DNA from: Bacteroidota bacterium
GTDB taxonomy: Bacteria > Bacteroidota > Bacteroidia > UKL13-3
Direction: 5' to 3'
Length of the DNA stretch: 36,111 bases
Assembly: GCA_947446605.1 (NCBI GenBank)
Contig: CANFHJ010000015.1
Span: 1-36,111, forward strand
Shown here: piece by piece, positions 7,630 to 14,371 of the stretch
Layout of the letters: each line of letters begins with the position of its first letter
Position numbering within the stretch: position 1 is the first letter of the stretch
Position numbers and translations under genes: made by a program
Notes under the pieces: generated by a model
Told to the model about the DNA's origin: nothing
The model's database searches: none
What the model saw: only the letters and a program-made list of their open reading frames with translations

Positions 7630-9174
7630 ATGAAAAAATTTCTTTTCAGCAAACCAGTTTGCTTTGTGTTTTTTGTTCTGCTAGTTGTTAATCAGTCATT
7701 GCATGCACAAAAGCCTGTTTTATTGAAAACAGGTGTTGCAGATTCTGCTTTACTCGATTATAAAACCATTGGCGATACTTGTTTTTTTAAAGTTAAACAA
7801 GGTGGCTTTTTTCAGCTTTGGAAAACAGATGGAACTACCGCTGGAACGGTGCTTGTGAAGGATTCTTTTGTGAGCGAAATTGGCAATTTTGTTTCCTTAA
7901 ATAATACACTTTATTTCTTTGGTCCGAACCGATTTGGCAAACCTGCCTTATATAAATCTAATGGTACAAAATTAGGTACGGTAGTGGTTCGAAACTTCTC
8001 TGCCGATTCATCTATTTTGTTAGGATTAAGCGTAATAAACAATGTAGGCTATTTTAGTTATATGCATGGCAATCCTCATTACGAAGGCATTTGGAAAACC
8101 TATGGTGATTCTGCAGGAACCACTGAAATAAAAGCGGGTATTTTAGTAAAAAAAACATTTCAAAACAATGCGTTTTTTAAAGCTGGAACCACACCAATTA
8201 TTTTTATGGTTAACAATCCCGGTAGCAGCTATGCTGCCATTTGGAAAACAGATGGAACACTTGCAGGAACCATGAAATTAAAAGACAGTGCTTTTTTGTA
8301 TAGCATTAGTAAAATTGGAGGATTGGTGCAAACCACAACTTGCACCATCTTTACTGATTATGCTGGCGCGTCAAATTTATGGCGCAGTGATGGAACTGTT
8401 GCAGGCACCTATATTCTTCGCGGCGGGAGTATCAATAATTTAACATTGTACAACAACAATGCCTATTTTTTATCGGGTGCAATTTATAAAGCATTGAACA
8501 AAACTGATGGCACTTCAACAGGTGCAGTGTTAGGTTTAAGTAATGTGGGCAATAGCCTTGGCGTATTGGGAAATAAATTGTTTTTGGGAGGAAAAGACAA
8601 CAACGATTGGGAACCATATGCCGGAGATGGCACGCCTGCTAATACCAATTTGTTAAGAGATATTCATTTGGGAGCAGATGCGGGTGGTTCAGATCCAAGA
8701 TATTATACAGCATTAAATAATACGATGTTTTTTATTGCCAACAACAATGTGCATGGCGATCAAATATACCGCAGCAATGCCACTATTGCTGGAACTACAC
8801 TGGCCTATGCCTTAGCAGATACCATTCCTGGTTTTAATACAAAAGGCTTAAGTGCAAGTGGTTCTTATCTCTTATTTGTTTCAAACAACAATGCATTGTA
8901 TGTGTTGCGTCCTACAGCAAATCCAGCTGGTTTATTCGGTTCGAACCAAATGCCGATGCTGAAAGTATTTCCCAATCCAACCAATTCAATACTTTATATT
9001 GATTACCCTGCATCCCAAAATACCTTTATTCAATTGCATTCATACCTTGGACAAGAAATTTTAGCAGTACCTTTTACCAATAAATTAGATTTATCGGCCC
9101 TCAGCAAAGGAATTTACTTCCTCAGCATTACTGACAAGGATAAAAAATATACGCAAAAAATTATTGTTGATTAG
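7630..9174 (+). CDS. Secreted ELWxxDGT-repeat protein with T9SS type A sorting domain
   Basis: The 514-residue product has a signal peptide ending near VVNQSLHAQ. Repeats of the ELWxxDGTxxGT type follow, including LWKTDGTTAGT, LYKSNGTKLGT, IWKTDGTLAGT, LWRSDGTVAGT and degenerate copies (IWKTYGDSAGT, IYRSNATIAGT). These repeats probably form beta-propeller blades. The last ~75 residues (FPNPTNSILYIDYP ... GIYFLSITDKDKKYTQKIIV) are a type A C-terminal sorting domain that directs export across the outer membrane by the type IX system. No catalytic motif is visible, so it may be a surface or adhesive protein. One exact (8936-8949) and one near-exact (7919-7932) copy of the TTGGTTCGAACCGA motif lie inside the gene. 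Confidence 0.9.
   Translation: MKKFLFSKPVCFVFFVLLVVNQSLHAQKPVLLKTGVADSALLDYKTIGDTCFFKVKQGGFFQLWKTDGTTAGTVLVKDSFVSEIGNFVSLNNTLYFFGPNRFGKPALYKSNGTKLGTVVVRNFSADSSILLGLSVINNVGYFSYMHGNPHYEGIWKTYGDSAGTTEIKAGILVKKTFQNNAFFKAGTTPIIFMVNNPGSSYAAIWKTDGTLAGTMKLKDSAFLYSISKIGGLVQTTTCTIFTDYAGASNLWRSDGTVAGTYILRGGSINNLTLYNNNAYFLSGAIYKALNKTDGTSTGAVLGLSNVGNSLGVLGNKLFLGGKDNNDWEPYAGDGTPANTNLLRDIHLGADAGGSDPRYYTALNNTMFFIANNNVHGDQIYRSNATIAGTTLAYALADTIPGFNTKGLSASGSYLLFVSNNNALYVLRPTANPAGLFGSNQMPMLKVFPNPTNSILYIDYPASQNTFIQLHSYLGQEILAVPFTNKLDLSALSKGIYFLSITDKDKKYTQKIIVD
7919..7932 (+). repeat. Near-copy (13/14) of dispersed motif TTGGTTCGAACCGA
   Basis: TTGGTCCGAACCGA differs from the dispersed 14-mer by one T-to-C change. 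It lies inside the ELWxxDGT gene and encodes GPNR in frame. Confidence 0.55.
8936..8949 (-). repeat. Dispersed 14-nt near-palindrome TTGGTTCGAACCGA, copy 1
   Basis: An exact copy, reading TCGGTTCGAACCAA on the plus strand. It lies inside the ELWxxDGT gene just before the sorting domain and encodes GSNQ. The central ten bases GGTTCGAACC are a perfect palindrome. Confidence 0.7.
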
Positions 9175-9208
9175 TCGTTTGTTTTTAAAACCAAAAACAA
9201 GCAACCAA

Positions 9209-9285
9209 AGAAAAAAGCCAGAAGCCAGCTGCCAGAAACCAGAAACCAGAGAAAAAAGCCAGAAGCCAGCTGCCAGAAGCTAGCT
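9209..9285. repeat. 7-bp repeat array (GCCAGAA/GCCAGCT) with a 29-bp direct repeat
   Basis: Consecutive heptamers GCCAGAA, GCCAGCT, GCCAGAA, ACCAGAA, ACCAGAG are followed by an A-run and then GCCAGAA, GCCAGCT, GCCAGAA, GCTAGCT. A 29-bp segment is exactly duplicated at 9209-9237 and 9250-9278, a shift of 41 bp. The array fills most of the gap between the convergent ELWxxDGT and rarA genes and stops 1-2 bp from the rarA stop codon. Confidence 0.9.
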
Positions 9286-9286
9286 G

Positions 9287-10564
9287 CTAATACCCATACT
9301 TCTCCTTCCATCTCGCTTTTAAAAAAGCACGCTGTTCATTTTCTCTGGCATTGTTTCCTGGTTCGTAAAATTTCTGTCCAGCTATGTTATCGGGTAAAAA
9401 TTCTTGTTCCACAAAATTGTTTTCGTATGCATGCGCATAGCCATAATTCTTGCCGTAGTTTAATTCTTTCATCAATTTGGTTGGTGCATTTCTTAAATGC
9501 AAAGGAATCTCTAAGTTGCCTGTTTTTTCAACTGTTTCCATGGCTTGGTTAATGGCCATATAAGAGGCATTGCTCTTTGGCGATGTGGCCAAATAAACGG
9601 CACATTGCGATAAAATTATCCGCGATTCTGGCATCCCAATTTTATGCACGGCATCAAAACAATTACTCGCAATTAAGAGTGCATTGGGATTTGCATTTCC
9701 AATATCTTCACTCGATAAAACCAACAGTCGTCTGGCAATAAATTCTACCGATTCACCTCCAGCCAACATCCTTGCCAACCAATACACTGCGGCATTTGGA
9801 TCGCTGCCCCTTATAGATTTTATAAAGGCCGAAATAACATTGTAATGTTCTTCGCCACCTTTATCGTATTTGGTAGTTTTCTTTTGTAATATTTTTCCAA
9901 CCCATTCATTGGTTAAAATAATTTCTTCTTGGTCTAGCACTTGGCTTACCAATAATTCCAAGAGGTTTAAGAGTTTTCTACCATCACCTTCGCTGTGTTG
10001 CAACAAGAGCTCATTCTCTTTTAAAATAATTTTATGTTGTTTTAAATAGTCGTCCTTTTCTATGGCTTGGTGCAGTAAGTCTATGAGTTCATCTTTGCTC
10101 AATTCATTTAAAACATATACCTGCGACCTGCTCAACAAGGCATTGTTTACTTCAAAGCTTGGATTTTCTGTTGTGGCGCCAATTAAAATAATAGTACCAT
10201 TTTCAACAGCACCCAATAAGGCATCTTGCTGACTTTTATTAAACCGATGGATCTCATCTAGAAACAACAATACCTTGCCTATTTTTTTTGCTTCCTCAAT
10301 TACCTTTCTAACTTCTGCAACGCCCGCTTGAATGGCACTTAAATAATAAAAATGTAAGCCTAATTCATTGCCAATTATTTTTGCAAGCGTTGTTTTTCCA
10401 ACTCCTGGAGGTCCCCAAAAAATCATCGATGGAATATTTTTATGTTGGATGGCCTGGTACAAAGGTGCACCTGGAGCAATTAAATGTTGTTGCCCAATCA
10501 TGTCCTCAATGCGCAATGGTCTAACACGCTCAGCAAGTGGTTTTAATGGCGTTGAAACTGTCAT
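9287..10564 (-). CDS. rarA: Replication-associated recombination protein A (MgsA-type AAA+ ATPase)
   Basis: RarA acts at stalled replication forks and is related to clamp-loader ATPases. Walker A is GPPGVGKTT (about residues 51-59) and Walker B is DEIHRF (about 98-103). GATTENPSFEVNNALLSRSQV is the sensor 1 and arginine-finger region, quoted here in two overlapping parts of the same block. The C-terminal half (IRGSDPNAAVYWLARMLAGGE ... SEDIGNANP) is the MgsA tetramerisation region, and the protein ends in the usual RarA tail. The 425-residue length is standard. TAAATTTA, a one-mismatch -7 box, sits 9 bp before the ATG, suggesting a very short leader. The gene is divergent from the RlpA-like gene. 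Confidence 0.96.
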   Translation of the reverse strand: MTVSTPLKPLAERVRPLRIEDMIGQQHLIAPGAPLYQAIQHKNIPSMIFWGPPGVGKTTLAKIIGNELGLHFYYLSAIQAGVAEVRKVIEEAKKIGKVLLFLDEIHRFNKSQQDALLGAVENGTIILIGATTENPSFEVNNALLSRSQVYVLNELSKDELIDLLHQAIEKDDYLKQHKIILKENELLLQHSEGDGRKLLNLLELLVSQVLDQEEIILTNEWVGKILQKKTTKYDKGGEEHYNVISAFIKSIRGSDPNAAVYWLARMLAGGESVEFIARRLLVLSSEDIGNANPNALLIASNCFDAVHKIGMPESRIILSQCAVYLATSPKSNASYMAINQAMETVEKTGNLEIPLHLRNAPTKLMKELNYGKNYGYAHAYENNFVEQEFLPDNIAGQKFYEPGNNARENEQRAFLKARWKEKYGY

Positions 10565-10589
10565 AAAATTACCTAAATTTAGAAATGCT

Positions 10590-10597
10590 TATATTTG
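10590..10597 (+). promoter_or_regulatory. -7 promoter box TATATTTG, start-deciding
   Basis: An exact TAnnTTTG box that lies downstream of the ORF-track start (10585) and 8 bp before the ATG at 10606. It therefore argues for the later ATG and a nearly leaderless mRNA. Confidence 0.65.
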
Positions 10598-10605
10598 CCA
10601 AAGTA

Positions 10606-11076
10606 ATGCAAAAAATATTTCTACTTCTTTATTTTTTATGCGCATGGTTTGGTTCAAACCAATTGTATGCCCAAACCCTTGTGCCAATGGATACTTCCAT
10701 GTATTCGGTGGAGCTTGGAACCTATTTTGAAGGTAAAGCATCATACTATGCCAATAGCCTCCATGGGAAAAGAACTGCCAGTGGACAAAAATACAATAGA
10801 AATAAACTCACAGCTGCCCATAGAACTTTGCCATTAGGCTCGCGCTTAAAAGTTACCAATAAGCAAAATGGTAAATGGGTTATTGTGGTGGTAAACGACA
10901 GAGGTCCTTATTCTAAAAAATATATTTTAGATTTATCCTACCGTGCAGCTAAGCACCTTGGCATGACCCGTGGAAAAGGTTATGCAAAAGTGGTGATTGA
11001 ATTGTTGCCAATAAAAGACGAGCCCTGGCCACAAAAACATGTGCCAGAGCCTGCTGGTCAAGGACTACAAAATTAG
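10606..11076 (+). CDS. RlpA-like septal ring lytic transglycosylase (DPBB domain)
   Basis: RlpA-type proteins bind, and in some species cut, denuded peptidoglycan at the septum. From the ATG at 10606 the 156-residue product begins with a standard signal peptide (MQKIFLLLYFLCAWFGSNQLYAQ). The ORF-track start seven codons upstream adds MLIFAKV and lies 5' of a strong -7 box, so I reject it. The double-psi beta-barrel core runs from FEGKASYYANSLHGKRTASG through LPLGSRLKVTN to VVVNDRGPYSKKYILDLS. It contains the conserved NDRGP with its catalytic aspartate. No SPOR domain follows, so this is a minimal RlpA. There is no lipobox, unlike E. coli RlpA. The gene ends 6 bp from the convergent S41 protease gene. 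Confidence 0.92.
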   Translation: MQKIFLLLYFLCAWFGSNQLYAQTLVPMDTSMYSVELGTYFEGKASYYANSLHGKRTASGQKYNRNKLTAAHRTLPLGSRLKVTNKQNGKWVIVVVNDRGPYSKKYILDLSYRAAKHLGMTRGKGYAKVVIELLPIKDEPWPQKHVPEPAGQGLQN

Positions 11077-11082
11077 CCTCAA

Positions 11083-13092
11083 CTATAAACTATCAATTAT
11101 ATCCAAGATTATTCTAATTGATTCATCTAAAATCAAATTGCTATCATCTGGATTTGTCTCTTTCAATTTGGCCTTTTGCGCTTCTCTTTCTTTTTTCTTA
11201 AGCTCACCAATTTCCAATTCAGCTTTGTATTTCTGCTCGTTTAAAGTTAAATACTTTCTGTCTCTATTGGATTTAACTGTAGCAATATCTTCTAACAAAA
11301 AGGTATACGCTTGCGAAGATTGCATGCGGCCATCATGCCTTCCAATAAGCAATGGTAATTTACGGTGCACTAAATTCATGCTCACATACATTTGAGGTTT
11401 AATTTCATCGTAAGGAAGGGCAAATTTGCTGGCCTCCTCGCCATATTCTTTATCTGAATATAAGCTAGGAAATTCTATATCTGGAATTACACCTTTAAAC
11501 TGTGTACTGCCTCCAGAAATTCTATAAAATTTAGCAATGGTGAGTTTTAATTGTCCCAATTTTTTACCATCAATATTTACAAAATTATTGAGGTCTAATA
11601 AATTTTGAACCGTTCCCTTACCATACGTTTTTTCTCCAATTACCAAGCCTCTGTCGTAATCTTGAATGGCTGCTGCAAAAATCTCTGAAGCCGAAGCACT
11701 GAACCTATTTACCAAAACAGTCATAGGTCCTTCCCAGGTAATACTTTCATCATTGTCTTCCTCAGCTTTGCTGGCGCCAAAATGATCTTTAACGGTTACT
11801 ACAGGACCTTTTTTAATAAACAATCCTGTAAGCTCAACTGCTTCTTGTAAACTACCGCCGCCATTGTTTCTCAAGTCAATTACCAAGGCTTGTATGGTAT
11901 CTTTCTTTAAATCTTCAATCAATTTTTTTACATCACGGGTAGTACTTTTGTAGTTTTTATCTCCTTTTTGCAAGGCAGCTACATCTAAATAAAAAGTAGG
12001 TAAAACAATAACGCCAACTTTAAAGCGCTTGCCATTGTGCATCACAACTTTGGTGCTGCTTTTAGCCCCTTGGTCTTCCAAAACAATTTTGTCGCGAACA
12101 ATTTCAATAATCTTGGTTTTATTGTTAATGGCATCGTTTGAAATAATTTCTAAGCGCACTGTTGTACCTTTTTTGCCTCTTATTAAACTTACCACATCAT
12201 CCAAACGCCAGTCTAATACATTTACCATTTCACCCTCTTTTCCTTGTCCTACCGCTGCAATTTTATCATTGGCAAATAGTAGTTTGCTTTTATCGGCCGG
12301 GCCACCTTTTACCACTTCCCTAATTTTGGTATACTCGTTTTCTGTAGTTAATGTAGCACCAATTCCCTCTAGACTTAAGCTCATTGTAGTTGCAAAATCT
12401 TCTGCTGCCCTTGGTGAGAAATAATTGGTATGTGGATCTGCAATTTCTGTTAAGGCATTGGCAAAAAAAGAAAACACATCTTCATTTTTTGTTTTGGCCA
12501 ATTGTTTCAAAAGATTGTAATAACGTTTGCGCAAAATTTCAGAATAGCTTTTAAAGTCTTTGCCATCTGCTTTTAATTGTAAAGCTTCACTTTTTGTTTT
12601 TTGCTTCCACAATAAATCATATTCTCTCTGCGATTTTACCCAAGGCGCATGGTCTCTATCCAATTCAAAAGAATCATTTTGGTTGAAATCAAACTCTTGG
12701 TTCAATAAATCAAAAGTATATTGAATACGCTCGTATAAGCGTGTTTGGTATAAATTGTAAATGGTAAAAGCCTTGTCTACATTTCCTTGCATCAAATCAT
12801 CGTCAAATTGGTACCTGAATTTCTCCAATTTGTCCATATCAGCTTGCAAAAAGTAAACACGCGCTGGGTCTAAATTTTCAATATAGTTGTCAAATAATTG
12901 CGACGACAATGAATCGTCAATGGCTACTTTGCGGTAATGGTAGGAGTTTAAAACCTGACCAATTAATTGATACAAAACGGGGTGTTGGTTTTCTGGGGCA
13001 AAGGTTTTTAAACTAACTTTTGTGCTGTCGTTGCCTTTCGCCAAATTCAAAAACAGGAGGGCGGCTAGGCCTAGAATTACTTTCTTTATCAT
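11083..13092 (-). CDS. Carboxy-terminal processing (tail-specific) protease, S41 family
   Basis: A periplasmic PDZ-containing serine protease that trims or degrades proteins from their C-termini, related to E. coli Prc. The start at 13092 gives a signal peptide (MIKKVILGLAALLFLNLAKG). The ORF-track GTG start 11 codons upstream spoils it. A long N-terminal helical domain precedes a PDZ domain (SLEGIGATLTTENEYTKIREV). The S41 core carries FSASASEI with the nucleophile serine at about residue 467, and GEKTYGKGTVQ with the catalytic lysine about 25 residues later. LVIDLRNNGGGS is also present. A charged C-terminal extension of the Prc type follows. At 669 residues it is close to Prc in length. 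Possible substrates include peptidoglycan hydrolases and lipoproteins (inference). Confidence 0.93.
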   Translation of the reverse strand: MIKKVILGLAALLFLNLAKGNDSTKVSLKTFAPENQHPVLYQLIGQVLNSYHYRKVAIDDSLSSQLFDNYIENLDPARVYFLQADMDKLEKFRYQFDDDLMQGNVDKAFTIYNLYQTRLYERIQYTFDLLNQEFDFNQNDSFELDRDHAPWVKSQREYDLLWKQKTKSEALQLKADGKDFKSYSEILRKRYYNLLKQLAKTKNEDVFSFFANALTEIADPHTNYFSPRAAEDFATTMSLSLEGIGATLTTENEYTKIREVVKGGPADKSKLLFANDKIAAVGQGKEGEMVNVLDWRLDDVVSLIRGKKGTTVRLEIISNDAINNKTKIIEIVRDKIVLEDQGAKSSTKVVMHNGKRFKVGVIVLPTFYLDVAALQKGDKNYKSTTRDVKKLIEDLKKDTIQALVIDLRNNGGGSLQEAVELTGLFIKKGPVVTVKDHFGASKAEEDNDESITWEGPMTVLVNRFSASASEIFAAAIQDYDRGLVIGEKTYGKGTVQNLLDLNNFVNIDGKKLGQLKLTIAKFYRISGGSTQFKGVIPDIEFPSLYSDKEYGEEASKFALPYDEIKPQMYVSMNLVHRKLPLLIGRHDGRMQSSQAYTFLLEDIATVKSNRDRKYLTLNEQKYKAELEIGELKKKEREAQKAKLKETNPDDSNLILDESIRIILDIIDSL

Positions 13093-13172
13093 TATTTGCA
13101 AGGTATAAAATTTAGGCATTCCCACAAATGGGGCATTTAATTAGCATGTAATTTTTTGTTTATTAATCGGTT

Positions 13173-13186
13173 TCGGTTCGAACCAA
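13173..13186 (-). repeat. Dispersed 14-nt near-palindrome TTGGTTCGAACCGA, copy 2 (intergenic)
   Basis: An exact copy and the only one outside a gene. It begins 7 bp past the stop codon of the thioredoxin-like lipoprotein gene. It directly follows the palindrome AAATAGCTATTT (13187-13198), which overlaps that stop codon. Confidence 0.72.
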
Positions 13187-13192
13187 AAATAG

Positions 13193-13717
13193 CTATTTGT
13201 AAAAGGATTGAATGGACATTTCTAAACTCGAATCTGCTTTTTCGATGATACGTCCACATTCCTTGCCATCTTTGTAGAAGATAAACGTGGGAATATGGCT
13301 AATTTGTATCGACTCTACATTCATATACGCACATTTTTTATTTTGATCCAACATGATACAATCCATTTGCTTGGCTTCAATCCCCGCTAAATCCATGATT
13401 TTATAAAACCTTGGTAATTCTCTTTGGGTATCAGAACACCAAGAGCCGGCAAATACCAGCGCATGGATGTCTTTAGATTTTAATTTTAAATCTGTAAGAA
13501 TACTTGTGTCTGGCTTGTATATCCTGTATTCGTAATTAAACCATGGGAATAATTGGGCATTTAGAAGTACTTCTTTTTGGACACTTCCGTTTAATATTTG
13601 GTCACTTCCAATCTTGGTGAGCGAGTAATTTGTTTTCATTTTGCAGCTGCTAAAACCTAATAATGTCAGTAAAATAAGGATGTTTTGTTTGTTTTTGTGT
13701 AGCTTTGGCCAATACAT
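13193..13717 (-). CDS. Thioredoxin-fold lipoprotein (single-cysteine WCxDT active site)
   Basis: The ORF track starts at 13969, but that extension runs antisense through the LpoB-like gene. The start at 13717 gives a lipoprotein signal (NILILLTLLGFSSC, lipid-bearing Cys25) and a 174-residue product. FAGSWCSDTQRELP (Cys94) is the active-site region. It has one cysteine followed by SDT instead of CxxC, as in the thioredoxin-like families with WCPDT or WCxDT. The cis-proline loop is ISHIPTFIFYKDG (about Pro143). Without a second cysteine it is unlikely to be a normal disulfide reductase; a sensing, isomerase or peroxidase-like role is possible. Predicted location is membrane-anchored in the periplasm or outer membrane. 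It is divergent from the LpoB-like gene across 61 bp. Confidence 0.85.
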   Translation of the reverse strand: MYWPKLHKNKQNILILLTLLGFSSCKMKTNYSLTKIGSDQILNGSVQKEVLLNAQLFPWFNYEYRIYKPDTSILTDLKLKSKDIHALVFAGSWCSDTQRELPRFYKIMDLAGIEAKQMDCIMLDQNKKCAYMNVESIQISHIPTFIFYKDGKECGRIIEKADSSLEMSIQSFYK

Positions 13718-13737
13718 TTTAAAAGATTTTATTTTTG
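13704..13737 (+). promoter_or_regulatory. Promoter of the LpoB-like gene (TTTG-N22-TATTTTTG)
   Basis: TTTG at 13704-13707 and an exact -7 box TATTTTTG at 13730-13737 are spaced 22 bp apart. This lies within the Bacteroidota range. The ATG at 13779 lies about 40 bp downstream. The site overlaps the first codons of the divergent lipoprotein gene. Confidence 0.6.
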
Positions 13738-13778
13738 GAATGTAAATTGTAAAATTGAATCTATCAAATAAAAAGACA

Positions 13779-14366
13779 ATGAAAAAAATAATTTTAGCTT
13801 CTGGGTTTGCTGCTATGCTGGTTTTAAGTAATTGCGGCCCCGCTCGTAAAGTAGAACGCATGGATCCAAACACAGTAACCGATATTAGTGGTCGCTGGAA
13901 CGATACAGATTCTAAATTGGTTGCCGAAGAAATGATTAAGGATGTATTAGACAGACCTTGGCGTACCAATTTTGAAATGAAAAACAGTAAAAAACCTACC
14001 GTAATTATTGGTCAGGTTAAGAACAAAACTTCAGAACACATTGAAACCATTGCCTTTATTAAAAATATGGAACGTGCCTTTATTAATTCAGGTACTGTTA
14101 GCGTAGTTCAAGGAGGCGAAGAACGCAACGAAATACGCGATGAGCGCAGCGATCAACAAACTTTTTCTAGTGAAGAAACCCGCAAAAAATGGGGCAAAGA
14201 AAAAGGTGCAGATTTTATGTTAAATGGTGTTATTATAAGCATTGTTGACCAATACAAAAATCAAAAAACTATTAAATACCAAGTTAATTTAGAACTTACC
14301 GATTTGGAAACAAATGAAAAAGTTTGGATCGGCGAAAAAGAAATTAAGAAGTTCATTAAAAACTAA
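13779..14366 (+). CDS. LpoB-like outer-membrane lipoprotein (penicillin-binding protein activator family)
   Basis: In E. coli, LpoB is an outer-membrane lipoprotein that reaches through the periplasm to activate the peptidoglycan synthase PBP1b. The ATG at 13779 yields a lipoprotein signal (MKKIILASGFAAMLVLSNC, Cys19); the TTG at 13755 used by the ORF track adds an unneeded N-terminus. The 195-residue product has the family features DISGRWNDTDSKLVAEEMI, KPTVIIGQVKNKT, RAFINSGTV and GADFMLNGVI. VNLELTDLETNEKVWIGEKE forms the end strand. The COG3014-like lipoprotein gene starts 5 bp after the stop. That it activates a PBP in Bacteroidota is extrapolation. No PBP gene lies in the window. Confidence 0.88.
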   Translation: MKKIILASGFAAMLVLSNCGPARKVERMDPNTVTDISGRWNDTDSKLVAEEMIKDVLDRPWRTNFEMKNSKKPTVIIGQVKNKTSEHIETIAFIKNMERAFINSGTVSVVQGGEERNEIRDERSDQQTFSSEETRKKWGKEKGADFMLNGVIISIVDQYKNQKTIKYQVNLELTDLETNEKVWIGEKEIKKFIKN

Positions 14367-14371
14367 ACCAC

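Noticed and set aside
12029-12424. 131-residue ORF opposite the S41 protease
   Set aside because: A shadow of the protease coding frame with no signal, motif or promoter. The same applies to 3146..3538, 26504..26896, 27345..27761, 32718..33077 and similar entries.
13718-13969. N-terminal extension of the thioredoxin-like ORF (13193..13969) in the ORF track
   Set aside because: It runs antisense through the promoter and start of the LpoB-like gene, has no family similarity, and hides the lipoprotein signal that begins at 13717.
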